The notes beneath the pieces are model-generated. The model searched no databases. It was not told the DNA's origin and saw only the letters and a program-made list of their open reading frames with translations. DNA of 64,000 nucleotides from Larkinella insperata (GTDB lineage: Bacteria; Bacteroidota; Bacteroidia; Cytophagales; Spirosomataceae), in assembly GCF_026248825.1 (NCBI RefSeq), contig NZ_CP110973.1:2127001-2191000 (forward strand), written 5' to 3'. Position numbers and translations under genes: made by a program. This document shows, piece by piece, positions 1-10,100 of this stretch (the first letter of the stretch is position 1; each line of letters opens with the position of its first letter).

Positions 1-919
1 CCGTGGACGTTTCCGTGTTGCCGCGCGCGGTCATGTCCACGTTCAGGTTCATTTCCACCAGCGATTCCGAGTTGAACTCGTTTTTGCCGTTGAACATATC
101 CTTATAAACATCAAACGAAACGAGCGATTTGCCGCTGTTGTTGATCACGTCGGCCAGCGAAGTTTTGGCGTTGTTCCAGTCCTGCGTATACACGTAGGCT
201 TTGCCCAGCGCGGCTTTGACGCCCCACCCGCTGATCTTGTGTTTTTCGTTGGCGCCCGGCCAGGTTTTTCCGGCCAGCAGGGTTTCGGCCGCTTTCAGAT
301 CGCTGATGATGAAGTCCCAGACTTCCTTGACCGTGGCCCGCGGCACCTGCGTCTGGTCAAGGCTCGTGGCCGCTTCGGTAACGATCGGCACGCCCATCTT
401 GTCACCGCCTTGGTTGTTGATGATGAACGATTCGCCCCAGATCGTGATCAGGTACTGATAATACCAGGCCCGCAGAAACAGCGCCTGCCCTTTGATCAGG
501 TCGAGGGATTTTTTATCAGCTTCCAGGGTAACTTTCGGACGGATTTTTTCAATGTTGACCAGCAGCGTATTGGCCCGTTGGACGCCCTTCCAGGTATCGC
601 GCCAGGTTTCCGACAGAAAGCCGTCGTTGGGTTGTGAGTTGTTCTGCGCCAGTTGAATCCAGGTTGGCGTGCCCTGCCAGCTCAGGTCGGCGGTGTGATC
701 CCACATGTAGTAGCCTTTGCCGTAGATGTTGTGCCCGAACAGGCCCGCCGAGTGCTGCGTGCCGTATACGCCCGTCAGCAACTGCTCCAGGTCCGTGAGG
801 GTATTCGGGTAGTTGTTGGTCGACAAGGCCCCGGGGTTGGTTACGTCAATGAAATCTTCCTTACAACCCGCCAAACTGATCAGGGTTAGAAAGAAGGTTA
901 GTTTGAGAAATGACTTCAT
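1..919 (-). CDS. SusD/RagB family outer-membrane lipoprotein (C-terminus outside window)
   Basis: This is the surface lipoprotein partner of the SusC transporter at 960-4409; such pairs bind and import oligosaccharides or other nutrients across the outer membrane. The protein opens with a lipoprotein signal whose lipobox is LAGC (Cys19), followed by KEDF, which fits the Bacteroidota lipoprotein export signal (lysine and acidic residues after the Cys). The next part (DVTNPG, then a helical TPR-like region) is typical of the SusD N-terminus. The start at 919 was preferred; an in-frame ATG at 931 would add four residues. The reading frame is open to base 1, so only about 306 residues are present. 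It lies 40 bases after the susC stop and is surely co-transcribed with it. The substrate cannot be told. Confidence 0.93.
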   Translation of the reverse strand, partial: MKSFLKLTFFLTLISLAGCKEDFIDVTNPGALSTNNYPNTLTDLEQLLTGVYGTQHSAGLFGHNIYGKGYYMWDHTADLSWQGTPTWIQLAQNNSQPNDGFLSETWRDTWKGVQRANTLLVNIEKIRPKVTLEADKKSLDLIKGQALFLRAWYYQYLITIWGESFIINNQGGDKMGVPIVTEAATSLDQTQVPRATVKEVWDFIISDLKAAETLLAGKTWPGANEKHKISGWGVKAALGKAYVYTQDWNNAKTSLADVINNSGKSLVSFDVYKDMFNGKNEFNSESLVEMNLNVDMTARGNTETST

Positions 920-959
920 GGTATGAAACATCGTTTTTCAACGGGTTAAGGTCTGGTGA

Positions 960-3900
960 TTAGAAACTGGCGTCGATGCCCAGCGACATCAGCGTGGTGC
1001 GCGGGTAGGAATAAATCGCATCGATACCGCGGCCGGTGGTGCCATTGCGTCCGAGTACTTCGGGGTCCATGCCGGTGTAGTTCGTCAACGTCATCAGGTT
1101 CTGGCCCTGCACGTAAATGCGGATGCTGCTCATCTTGATTTTGCTCGTTACGGCATTCGGGATGGTGTAGCCAACCTGCAAGTTGCGCAGTTTCAGGAAA
1201 GAACCGTTTTCAACGTAGTAATCGGAAATCCGGGTGTAGTTGGAGTTCGGGTCGCGGACGTAGTTGCCGGATGCATCCGTATACCCAACGCGCGGACGAT
1301 CGGTCAGCCCGTTGCCGTTGAAGAACGATGTCTTGAAAATGTCGCCCGTGGTGTTGTAATCGCCCACGAAAAACTGGGTGTAATACCGGTTGGCGTTATA
1401 TACATCCACCCCCTGAACACCCTGCAACAGCGCCGACAGGTCGAAACCTTTCCAGCCCAGATTCAGCGTCAAACCGTAGGTCATTTTGGGCCAGGGATTA
1501 CCAACGTAGGTTTTGTCGTCAATTGTAATCCGGCCGTCGCCGTTGATGTCCCGGAAGCGCAAATCACCCGCCCCCGTTCCGGCGTTCTGGTAAAAAACAC
1601 CCGTGGTGGGTCTTCCGGCGGCTGCGGCTTTTTCCTGCGCCTGCTGGTTGAGGGTCGCTACTTCCGCGTCGCTTTGGAAAATACCGTCGGTGACATAGCC
1701 GTAAAACTGACTCAGCGGGTAACCGGCCTGCGTGCGGGCAATGGTGCTTTCCAGGTAATCACCGCCCGCGCCGTCGTTAATCGGGTTGTTGTTGGTACCG
1801 CTCAACTGCTTCACCAGGTTCTTGTTGAAAGCGGCATTGGCGGCAATGCTGTAGGTGAAACCGCCTTTTTTACCCCGGTAATCGACGGCCAGTTCAAGCC
1901 CCTTGTTGCTCATCTGACCGATGTTCGTGTACACGCGGGAACCCGAAAAACCGGCTGAATTGGGGACCGGCACCTGATAAATCATGTCCTCGGTCTGGCG
2001 GCTGTACCAGTCGATAACCAGGTTCAACTGGTTGTTGAACAGGCCTATGTCGGCGCCTATGTCGGTCTGTTTAACTTCCTCCCACTTGATGTTTTCGTTG
2101 GGCAACTGCGCCGTCAGCGCATACCCTTTGGCGCGGTTTCCATCCGGCAAGCCGTGGATGTTTGTGCCGCCTGTTCCGCCGTAGGATGCCTGATACGTAA
2201 ATTGCGGAATGTTGCTGGTGCTGCCCAGTTTTCCGTAGCTGGCCCGCAGTTTCAGCGTTGACAGCACCGGGATATCCCGCATGAATGCTTCGTCGGTCAC
2301 GCGCCAGCCCACCGAGAAAGACGGAAAGACGCCCCAGCGGTTGGCCGGACCGAAGCGGTCGGAACCGTCGCGCCGGACGTTGGCCGTCAGCAGGTATTTT
2401 CCGGCGTAGGTGTAGTTGATCCGGCCAAACTGCGACAACAGCCGGGTCTGCGGGTATTCGCCCCCACTGGCGCGGTACGTGCTCGGGTCGGTGCTCAATC
2501 CCAGGTTGTACGTAATAATCTGGAAGCCCTGCGCTTCGGCGTAGAGGTTGCTGAGGTCCTGCTGAAACGCTTCGTAACCGGCCATCGCCTTGAACTCGTG
2601 CTGACCAATGGTTTTGTCGTACGTCAGCACGAAGTTGGCGGTCAGGTTGCGCTGGCTGGTTTGCTCCCGGCTTAAATACGCGATCGGGTTTCTGACCACC
2701 CCAAAATCGTGGGATTCCCGGAAGGTATAATTCCGCCCGCTATAGATCGACGCTCCGAAAGTTGAGCGCAGATTCAGGCCCTTGGTGATTTCCCAATCGG
2801 CGTAAATGTTGCCTTCCAGCGCGTATTGGTCGTTCAGACGGTGGTGAATATTTTCCCAGCCCACCAGGTTGGGGCCGGTAAAAAACGAACCGGTTTTGGC
2901 CCAGCCACCATACGGGTTTGTTTCGTCCCGAAGGGCGACCAGTGGGGCCGAACGAAAGGGGAACGTCGTATTTTGTGCGGGGTTGGTGCTGGTTTTCCAG
3001 GCAAACAACGTTTCACCCACCTTAAACCGTTTGTTGATTCTAAAATCCGCGTTGGAGCGCAGTCCGTAGCGTTCGAACGAGTTGTCGATGATGGTGCCGT
3101 CTTCGCGCTGGTAGTTGGCCGAGAGGTAATAATTGGCCTTGGCCGATGCACCCGCCAGCGAAAGCGAATAGCTCTGCTCTTTGCCGTTCCGGAAAATTTC
3201 GTCCACCCAATCGGTGTTTGGCAGGCTGGCCGGGTCGCCCCAGCCGTTGGTATTGACGCCCGATGCTTTTTTGGCCGTAATGTAATCCGTCGTATTCAGC
3301 ATCTGGTAGAGGTTCCGGGGTTGCCGAACACCATAATAGGCATTGAAGTTGATGTTCATTTTGTCCATGCCGCCCCCCCGTTTGGTGGTAACCAGTACAA
3401 CCCCTCCGGCTGCCTGCGCGCCGTAAATGGCGGCTGCGCTGGCGTCTTTCAGCACTTCAATGGATTCGACATCCTGAAGGTTGAAGTTGTTGCCCGCGCC
3501 CATCCGGATACCGTCGACGATGTACAGCGGAGCCATCCCGCCAATGGAGCCAACGCCCCGGATGACGATGTCGGAGCCACCACCCGGCGTTCCGTCCGGA
3601 CGGGTTACCTGTACCCCGGCGGCCCGGCCCTGTAAGGCTTCGTTGACGCTGCGAACCGGCAGGTTCTTTACTTCGGCGGCTTTGACCGACGAAACCGATC
3701 CCGTTAAGTCCGACCGTTTCTGCGTACCGTAACCGACCACAACCACTTCGCTGAGGTTTTTGGTATCAGTCACCAGACTCACGTTAATCTCCGTGCGGTT
3801 ATCAACGGCAATTTCCTGTGACGTATAGCCGACAAAGCTAAATACCAGAATGGCGTCGCCGGTCTGCAAGGTCATTTTATACTGGCCGTTGCCGTCTGTG

Positions 3901-4409
3901 GTGGTACCGCGCGTGGTTCCTTTGACGACCACGCTCACCCCCGGCAGCCGGCCACCGGTTTCGTCGGAAACCGTTCCGGTGATGGTCTGATCGACGGGGG
4001 CCGCGTCGGTTCGGCGGAGAATCTCTTCGGGAGAGGGGAGTGGGCGGGGTTCCAGGTTCAGGATAATCTGCCGGCCTTTCACCTGGTAGTTCAGGTCCAG
4101 TGGTTTCAGGAGTTTATCCAGAATTTCGCTCAGGGGCTGATTGGCCGCATTAAACGTCACCCGCTGGTTCAGCTGGACCAGGGATGAACGGTAGGCAAAG
4201 CGAACATCGGTCTGTTTGCCCAACTGGTTCAGGACGGTTCTCACGGGCAGGTTTGTCACCTGAATCGTCACGCGCTGATCCATGATTCGCTGCGCTTCCA
4301 CCGGGCGGGCCAGGGCCAGTCCGGTGAAGATCGCTGCCAGGAGTAACTGGTAGAAAGTCAATTTCATAAAGCTACGCAACAGGCTAAGCGGTTGTCGAAG
4401 TTTTTCCAT
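960..4409 (-). CDS. SusC/RagA family TonB-linked outer-membrane transporter with STN domain
   Basis: A 1149-residue TonB-dependent outer-membrane channel. After a signal peptide (about residues 15-40) there is an STN signalling domain (about 45-118), a carboxypeptidase-regulatory-like beta domain (about 140-215, starting QTITGTVSDETGG), the plug (from VVVVGYGTQKRSDLTGSV; RGVGS and YIVDG motifs) and a C-terminal 22-strand barrel ending in an aromatic-rich strand. The STN domain is the part that contacts a FecR anti-sigma factor, and fecR and ECF sigma genes lie just upstream in the same direction, so ligand binding probably induces this operon. The start at 4409 adds 14 residues before an internal Met at 4367, which may be the true start as it gives a cleaner signal peptide. 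SusD follows directly. Confidence 0.96.
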   Translation of the reverse strand: MEKLRQPLSLLRSFMKLTFYQLLLAAIFTGLALARPVEAQRIMDQRVTIQVTNLPVRTVLNQLGKQTDVRFAYRSSLVQLNQRVTFNAANQPLSEILDKLLKPLDLNYQVKGRQIILNLEPRPLPSPEEILRRTDAAPVDQTITGTVSDETGGRLPGVSVVVKGTTRGTTTDGNGQYKMTLQTGDAILVFSFVGYTSQEIAVDNRTEINVSLVTDTKNLSEVVVVGYGTQKRSDLTGSVSSVKAAEVKNLPVRSVNEALQGRAAGVQVTRPDGTPGGGSDIVIRGVGSIGGMAPLYIVDGIRMGAGNNFNLQDVESIEVLKDASAAAIYGAQAAGGVVLVTTKRGGGMDKMNINFNAYYGVRQPRNLYQMLNTTDYITAKKASGVNTNGWGDPASLPNTDWVDEIFRNGKEQSYSLSLAGASAKANYYLSANYQREDGTIIDNSFERYGLRSNADFRINKRFKVGETLFAWKTSTNPAQNTTFPFRSAPLVALRDETNPYGGWAKTGSFFTGPNLVGWENIHHRLNDQYALEGNIYADWEITKGLNLRSTFGASIYSGRNYTFRESHDFGVVRNPIAYLSREQTSQRNLTANFVLTYDKTIGQHEFKAMAGYEAFQQDLSNLYAEAQGFQIITYNLGLSTDPSTYRASGGEYPQTRLLSQFGRINYTYAGKYLLTANVRRDGSDRFGPANRWGVFPSFSVGWRVTDEAFMRDIPVLSTLKLRASYGKLGSTSNIPQFTYQASYGGTGGTNIHGLPDGNRAKGYALTAQLPNENIKWEEVKQTDIGADIGLFNNQLNLVIDWYSRQTEDMIYQVPVPNSAGFSGSRVYTNIGQMSNKGLELAVDYRGKKGGFTYSIAANAAFNKNLVKQLSGTNNNPINDGAGGDYLESTIARTQAGYPLSQFYGYVTDGIFQSDAEVATLNQQAQEKAAAAGRPTTGVFYQNAGTGAGDLRFRDINGDGRITIDDKTYVGNPWPKMTYGLTLNLGWKGFDLSALLQGVQGVDVYNANRYYTQFFVGDYNTTGDIFKTSFFNGNGLTDRPRVGYTDASGNYVRDPNSNYTRISDYYVENGSFLKLRNLQVGYTIPNAVTSKIKMSSIRIYVQGQNLMTLTNYTGMDPEVLGRNGTTGRGIDAIYSYPRTTLMSLGIDASF

Positions 4410-4621
4410 ACTTTTGGTTGTTTTTTGGCTGTTTGAGGTTTCGAATGGACAAAAGATTCCCTCATCATCCCGGCACAGGTTGATTAGAAAAGGGATTTGT
4501 CAGGTCAATGATGCTGGTACCATCATTGACCTTTTCTGCTAAGAAGGGATTTGTAAATCAAATCATAGGCAACAGGGTTAAGCTAGATGGAGTATATAGG
4601 GGTTTAGGAATAGTTCAGCGT

Positions 4622-5755
4622 TTACTGACAGCCTTTGCTGGTGATGACGATCTGCCCGTCCAGTACTTCGTACGACGCACCTATGGTCTGGCAGATTACC
4701 TCCAGGCGTTCCATCAAATTCTCTTCGTTAAACGTCACGTTCACCAGACAGGCCGCCAGCGCTTCTTCGTCGAAGAGCAGTTTGACGCCGTAAGTCCGCT
4801 CCAGACTCGAGAAAACCCGGGCCACCGACGCATCTTCGAATACCTGCTCCCGACTCGGCCGGTTGGCGACCAGGGCCGCGGGTTTTTCAACCAGTGCCTT
4901 TACAAGCCGATTTTCTGCCAGGTTATAGGTCATCTGCTGATTGGGGGTCAGCACCACACCCTCAACGCGACGGACCCCGCTCTGCTGGGCCTTCTCGTAA
5001 TCTTTCTGCGAGTAAACCGACACCCGCCCCGTTTTTACCATCACCGTTACTTCTTTTTCCCGGCAATAAGCCCGAACTAAAAAGCTGGTACCGAGCACTT
5101 TCGTGACGGTTTGGTTGGCGTAAATCAGAAACGGTTTAGCCGGATTTTTCACCACGTCGAAAAAGGCTTCGCCATTGAGGTAAACCGTCCGGGAAAGGGC
5201 ATCAAACCGGACTGGATAGCTTATCCGGCTTTTGGGGTTCAGGGTTACCACGCTGCCGTCGCTCAGCAAAATGTTCATTGGTTTAGGGCTGGTGTTGACC
5301 TTTTCCTGGAGCGGTATAGTAGCGACCGTTCGGGTTAAGTATTCGTACGAGCCCACTGCTGGTTTGGGCGTCCGGCCCAGGTAGAACCAGGTGCTGAAAG
5401 CCGCCACCAGCAGAACCGACGCGGCCACGGCCCCGCGCCACCAACTCCGCTGCCCCAGCGGAATAACCGGGTGTTCGGTGTCTTCTTCCTGTTCGGCTTC
5501 CCGGCGTTCGGCGGCTTTGGCAATGAGCTTATTCAGTTCGAGCGCGATCCGGTTGTCGGTGGCATCATCCCGATAGTGGTTATCCAGGGCACGGATCAAC
5601 TCCTGTGCCTGCCGGACCACCTCGGCACGATCCGGATTCTGGGCCAGCCACTGTTCCCAAAAATGGGCTGCCTGAGGGGAAGTGCCCGCGGTCCACTGTC
5701 GGAACGATTCATCAAACAGAAAGTCTTCCGCTTCGTACGTTCTGTAATTAATCAT
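4622..5755 (-). CDS. FecR-family anti-sigma factor
   Basis: A 377-residue single-span regulator of the ECF sigma factor encoded upstream at 5956-6564. Residues 1-100 form the cytoplasmic sigma-binding part; a membrane segment follows at about 106-127; the periplasmic part holds the FecR domain (about 135-235; LSDGSVVTLNPKSRISYP and LNGEAFFDV are typical) and a C-terminal DUF4974-like domain (about 305-375) with the usual VARVFSSLERTYGVKL pattern. The family receives the signal from the STN domain of a TonB-dependent transporter, here SusC at 960-4409. The 212 bases to susC show no gene. Confidence 0.95.
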   Translation of the reverse strand: MINYRTYEAEDFLFDESFRQWTAGTSPQAAHFWEQWLAQNPDRAEVVRQAQELIRALDNHYRDDATDNRIALELNKLIAKAAERREAEQEEDTEHPVIPLGQRSWWRGAVAASVLLVAAFSTWFYLGRTPKPAVGSYEYLTRTVATIPLQEKVNTSPKPMNILLSDGSVVTLNPKSRISYPVRFDALSRTVYLNGEAFFDVVKNPAKPFLIYANQTVTKVLGTSFLVRAYCREKEVTVMVKTGRVSVYSQKDYEKAQQSGVRRVEGVVLTPNQQMTYNLAENRLVKALVEKPAALVANRPSREQVFEDASVARVFSSLERTYGVKLLFDEEALAACLVNVTFNEENLMERLEVICQTIGASYEVLDGQIVITSKGCQ

Positions 5756-5955
5756 TGAGCAAATTGAATCTAGGACTTCTACTTACTTAGTGTCGAATTT
5801 TGAGAATTGATACTCAGAAAAAGTAAAATTATTTTCTGGTAAAATTCAATTGTTGCTAACTGTCGCTGGGCCAATCGTTTAGCAGGCTGGTTGATAGAGC
5901 ATGAAAATGTCGGGGCGAATTGAGGGCATCCGGCAGGGTAGGAAGTGCTGGCTGA

Positions 5956-6564
5956 TTACAGGGACCGCATCAAGACCAGCAAGGCCAGCAAAAGACTGGC
6001 CGACCACTGGCTGCGGAGTTCTTTGAAGGTGCGGTAGAGCAGATTGGCAACGCTTTGCCGCTCCAGGCCCATGATCTGGGCAATTTCGTGATTATCCAGA
6101 TTCTGGTAAAAACGCAGATACAGAACTTCCTGCTGACGTTTAGAGAGCGACGCCATCAATTGGTGCAGCAAGCGGGTTTGTTCGGTATGGCTTTCGTCAT
6201 CGATGATCTGTTGTTCAATGGAATCGGAGAACGGCAATTGAGTCGCTGCGGGTTCGTCGAGGTGAATGGAAGGCGACTGCGGCAGGATTTTCAATAATTT
6301 GTAGCGCAGTGCTTTCAGCAGGTAGGCTTTTACAAAGACCGCATCCCCCACGGTCTGGCGGTGGTCCCACAAGTCCACGAGCAAATCCTGAATCGCATCC
6401 CAAATCAGTTCAGAATCCGCCGTAAGCCGCAGGCCGTAGTTGTATAGGCTACGGTAGTGCACCTGGGCCAGTGCGCCGAAAGCCAGTTCATCACCTGCTT
6501 TAAAGCGCTGCCAGAGCTCCTGGGGGGCAAGGGTTTTATAATCAGCGGCTGTAATGCGTTCCAA
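5956..6564 (-). CDS. ECF RNA polymerase sigma factor
   Basis: A 202-residue sigma-70 family protein of ECF size. Region 2 lies at about residues 20-90 (FGALAQVHYRSLYNYG, then DAIQDLLVDLWDHR) and region 4 at about 135-190 (LSKRQQEVLYLRFYQNLDNH, then the helix-turn-helix EIAQIMGLERQSVANLLYR). The tail SLLLALLVLMRSL is hydrophobic, common in Bacteroidota members of this group. It is the first gene of the sigma-FecR-SusC-SusD unit and probably directs transcription of that unit once FecR releases it. About 200 bases separate it from fecR; they hold no gene. Confidence 0.95.
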   Translation of the reverse strand: MERITAADYKTLAPQELWQRFKAGDELAFGALAQVHYRSLYNYGLRLTADSELIWDAIQDLLVDLWDHRQTVGDAVFVKAYLLKALRYKLLKILPQSPSIHLDEPAATQLPFSDSIEQQIIDDESHTEQTRLLHQLMASLSKRQQEVLYLRFYQNLDNHEIAQIMGLERQSVANLLYRTFKELRSQWSASLLLALLVLMRSL

Positions 6565-6733
6565 GGCAAGAAAAAGGTCACGTACCGACTAGAATTAAGT
6601 CGGCCACCGAGCCAATTTACTTACTGAAAATGACATATTTGTAAACTAATGTAATTAAATTAATTTAAAATATGATATTCCGGCTGCGCCTTAGCGGGAA
6701 GCGGCCGGTTAGCCAGCAAAAATGCTCCGGCGG

Positions 6734-6764
6734 TTTTCAATAACCTGGCAGTTAGTTAACTTTG
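6734..6764 (+). promoter_or_regulatory. Candidate Bacteroidota promoter before the 41-residue ORF
   Basis: TAACTTTG at 6757-6764 matches the -7 consensus TAnnTTTG exactly, with TTTT at 6734-6737 near the expected -33 position. Transcription would start around 6770, giving a leader of about 55 bases for the small ORF at 6826. The rest of 6565-7163 apart from this promoter and the small ORF shows no gene; a short inverted repeat CATAA/TTATG near 6980-6996 is too weak to call. Confidence 0.4.
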
Positions 6765-6825
6765 GTATATTATTCTTTTTCAACATCCAGTGCCGACAAC
6801 GGTATTGATTTACTCAGACCACACC

Positions 6826-6951
6826 ATGAACAACCGGTTTAAAACATGGCTCAAGCGCGTCGGCTGGCTGGGCTTTCTTTTCTTCCTTATCAAGGGCCTG
6901 CTCTGGCTGATTATTCCTTATTTGATTGCAAAAGGTGTTTTTTCTAAATAA
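6826..6951 (+). CDS. 41-residue membrane peptide of unknown function
   Basis: An ATG-to-TAA frame of 41 codons. The translation starts MNNRFKTWLKRVGWLGFLF and continues through FLIKGLLWLIIPYLIAKG to a short lysine end. A basic N-terminus is followed by one or two hydrophobic stretches (about residues 13-22 and 24-36), as in a small inner-membrane peptide. Similar tiny proteins with a FFLIKGL-W core are, as far as I recall, widespread in Bacteroidota and without known function. It has its own candidate promoter and sits 212 bases before tamB. The coding case rests on the promoter, the hydrophobic design and the recalled pattern; no homology search was possible. Confidence 0.6.
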   Translation: MNNRFKTWLKRVGWLGFLFFLIKGLLWLIIPYLIAKGVFSK

Positions 6952-7163
6952 AACCCACTGAAGTAAGAACATACCTATAACATAATCCCTGTTATGCGGT
7001 TTATTGGATAAGTCGGGTAGACCGGCTATATGGTACCGGATGCTGCTTTTCGTACCCAGAACTAGCCGGTACTCAACATTCTTCGTCTAAGCTGCGTATT
7101 GGTGTACAAGACCGATACCGGCAAGCTGGACGGTAAGCTATCCGCAGACTGATAATAAGGAAC

Positions 7164-10100
7164 GTGAAAAAATTTCTGACGTTTTTTCTTCTTGCCATAC
7201 TGGCGTTGATCTTTCTGGTACTTGGGTTTCTCGGGGTCATTGCCACCACGACCTGGGGCCAGGAGTTCGTTACCCGGCAGGTCAATAGTTACTTAGCCGG
7301 AAAAATAAAAAGTCCTTTCCGGATTGGCCGCATCACCTACGACATTCCTGATTACGTCGGTCTGGAAGACGTCCTGTTTATCACTCCGAAGGGCGATACG
7401 CTGCTGGCCGGGGAAAAACTCCGGGTGGATCTGGACATGATGGGGCTGCTCAAAAACCGGGTGTCGCTCAATCAGATTGAACTCGAAAAGGTGCGCATAA
7501 ACCTCAACCGGACGCTACCCGACACCGCCTTTAATTTCCAGTATATCATCGATGCGTTTGACACTGGTGGCCCTCCGCAACCAGTCGATACCACGGCGGC
7601 TCCGATGGACATTAGTCTGGCGGCCGTGATTCTGAAAGACGTCGGGATTCGTTACAAAGACGATGTGGTTGGAGCAGATGTTCGCGCCCATTTGGATAGC
7701 CTGCGGGCCAATTTTGATGAAACGGACGTTGCTAAATCACAATACCACCTTCGGACGGTTAACATCGACGGTCTGGTGGCCAACACCCGGCTTTATTCGG
7801 CAATCGACACCCCGGAAACGCCCACGACTTCCGCACCCGGCGACACCCTGGATTTGAAATTAGGCAGTTGGCGGGTCAACCGGGCGCGCTGGGATGTGAA
7901 GGTCGAGGAAGCGGACTTCCAGACCCGCGGATCGCTCGGGCGGCTGGCGATGGATGCCGATTATTTGTACCTCGACGGGCAGCGGGTTGGAATCAAATCG
8001 CTGGAACTGGCTAATGCCGACATTGCCGCCATTTTGACCAAAGCAACTGCCAAACCCAGTTCTGCGGCTCCGGCGACCCCGGAAACGGCCGATGAGTCGG
8101 GCGGCTGGCGGGCCAGCATTGGCCGGGTGGCGCTGGCAAAAAACCGGATTCGGTTTGAAGACCAGAACCAGCCCCGGCAGAAAACCGGTCTGGATTACGG
8201 ACACCTTGACCTTCAGGACTTTTCACTGACCGCCCAGGCGCTGCAATACACCCCACAACTGATCGCCGGGAAATTTCGCGGGGGCCAGTTTCGCGACCAG
8301 AGCGGTTTTGCGCTCCAGCGGCTCGACGCCGATGTGGTCTACAGCGATACAATGACCTCCGTGACCAAACTTTACGTTCAGACGCCCCAGACATTGCTCC
8401 GCGACCAGCTGATTCTGCGCTACGATTCAATCGGGCAGTTGAGCCGCCCGCGGGAAGCCGGGCGCGTGGGCGTTCGGGTCAACCTGAACCAAAGCCGGCT
8501 GGCGGTGGCTGACATGCTGCAACTGGCGCCGTTTCTGGCCACTACTTCCCCGTTTTTTGAAGACCGCCGGGCCGTTGTTCGGGTCAATACGCTGATGCGG
8601 GGTACGCTGGCTAACCTGAGCATTCCGACGTTTGAAGTGGATATGCTGTCGGGAACCCGGCTGCGGGCCAGCGGGCGTTTGCGGAACGTGACGGATGTAG
8701 ACCGCCTGGCCCTGGACATTAATCTGACCGAAGGGTCGACGCGGCTCACCGATATTCGAAAAATCGTTCCCAAAGGCACCCTGCCCGATTCGTTCAACAT
8801 TCCGCCCAAGCTCCGGTTAACGGGGCGTTTTCAGGGTGAACTTGATAATCTGAACATCAATTCGGCCCTTCAGACTGATTGGGGAAATGTTGATTTCGAC
8901 GGCAACGTGCGCGGCTTTGTTTCCGGAAAAGGGCAGGCCTACAAAGGAACGCTGTCGCTGGCGCGGCTGGAAGCCGGGCGCTGGCTGGGCCAACAGGCAA
9001 CCATTGGAAGCATTACGGCGGATGCCACCGTTGACGGTCGGGGCATCGACGTGAAAACCATGCAGACGGCTTTCCGGCTTAATGTGCGCCAAGCGGAACT
9101 GATGGGCTACAATTACCAGAATTTTGCTGCCGATGGCCGGTTGGATCAGGGGAATCTCAGCATGAGAAGTACGTTGAATGATCCAAACGCTAAACTGACA
9201 CTGAACGCCCGCGTGGGCATGTTACAAGATTTTCCCAGCGTGCGGGGCGGGCTGGCGATTGAAAAACTGGATGTTACCCAACTCAAACTCTACAAGGACC
9301 CGCTTAGTGTGGAGGGAAATCTGCGGTTTGATTTTGCGTCCACCGATCCTGCCAAACCGGTCGGTATTCTAGCGGCCCGCGAAACGGTGGTGCGGCTGAA
9401 CGGCAAAACGTATCCGCTGGATTCTTTTTACGTCAGAGCGGATGTAGATGGTGTTCGAAAAATCGTGGAAGCCCGGCTGCCGTTCGCAACCATGAATCTC
9501 GATGGTCAGTTTGATTACACGCGTCTATATGACATTGCCGTTGGTGAAGTCAGTAAGTATATCGAGCTGCCCGATCTGACCTACAAGCCGGTCAATCCGC
9601 CATATAGTTTCAACGTCGACATGACGCTCCGGCAACATCCGCTTCTGGCGGCTTTTGTGCCCGCGCTGACCCGAATGGATCCGGTTACGTTTAAGGCGTA
9701 CGTGGATAATGTTCGGGATACGACGTTTGCCGCTTCCCTCCAGGCTGGTGTCGTTGAATACGACAGCATGCAGATTCAGGGGGTTGCTATGAAGCTGGCC
9801 GGTTTGAACGGACGACTGGGAATTACGGGCCAGGTCAATGCCGCCAACGCCAGCGGAATTCGGTTAAATGTGACCAAATTGAATGCGGAAGCCGTCGAAA
9901 ATAAGCTATGGTTTGAGATTGAGTCGGATGATTCGACCGGCCGGGCGTGGTACGGTATATCGGGTAGTCTGGCCATCGCCGACCGGGCCTACCAATTCCG
10001 GTTTAATCCGGATGGTATGTTAACCAATTACCAGCGCTGGACCGGCGACACCACTGGCTACATTCAGTACAGCGAGAAAGGCATTGTGGCCGATCGCTTC

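Noticed and set aside
2826..3635. A 269-codon open frame on the plus strand
   Set aside because: Shadow of susC; no recognisable domain.
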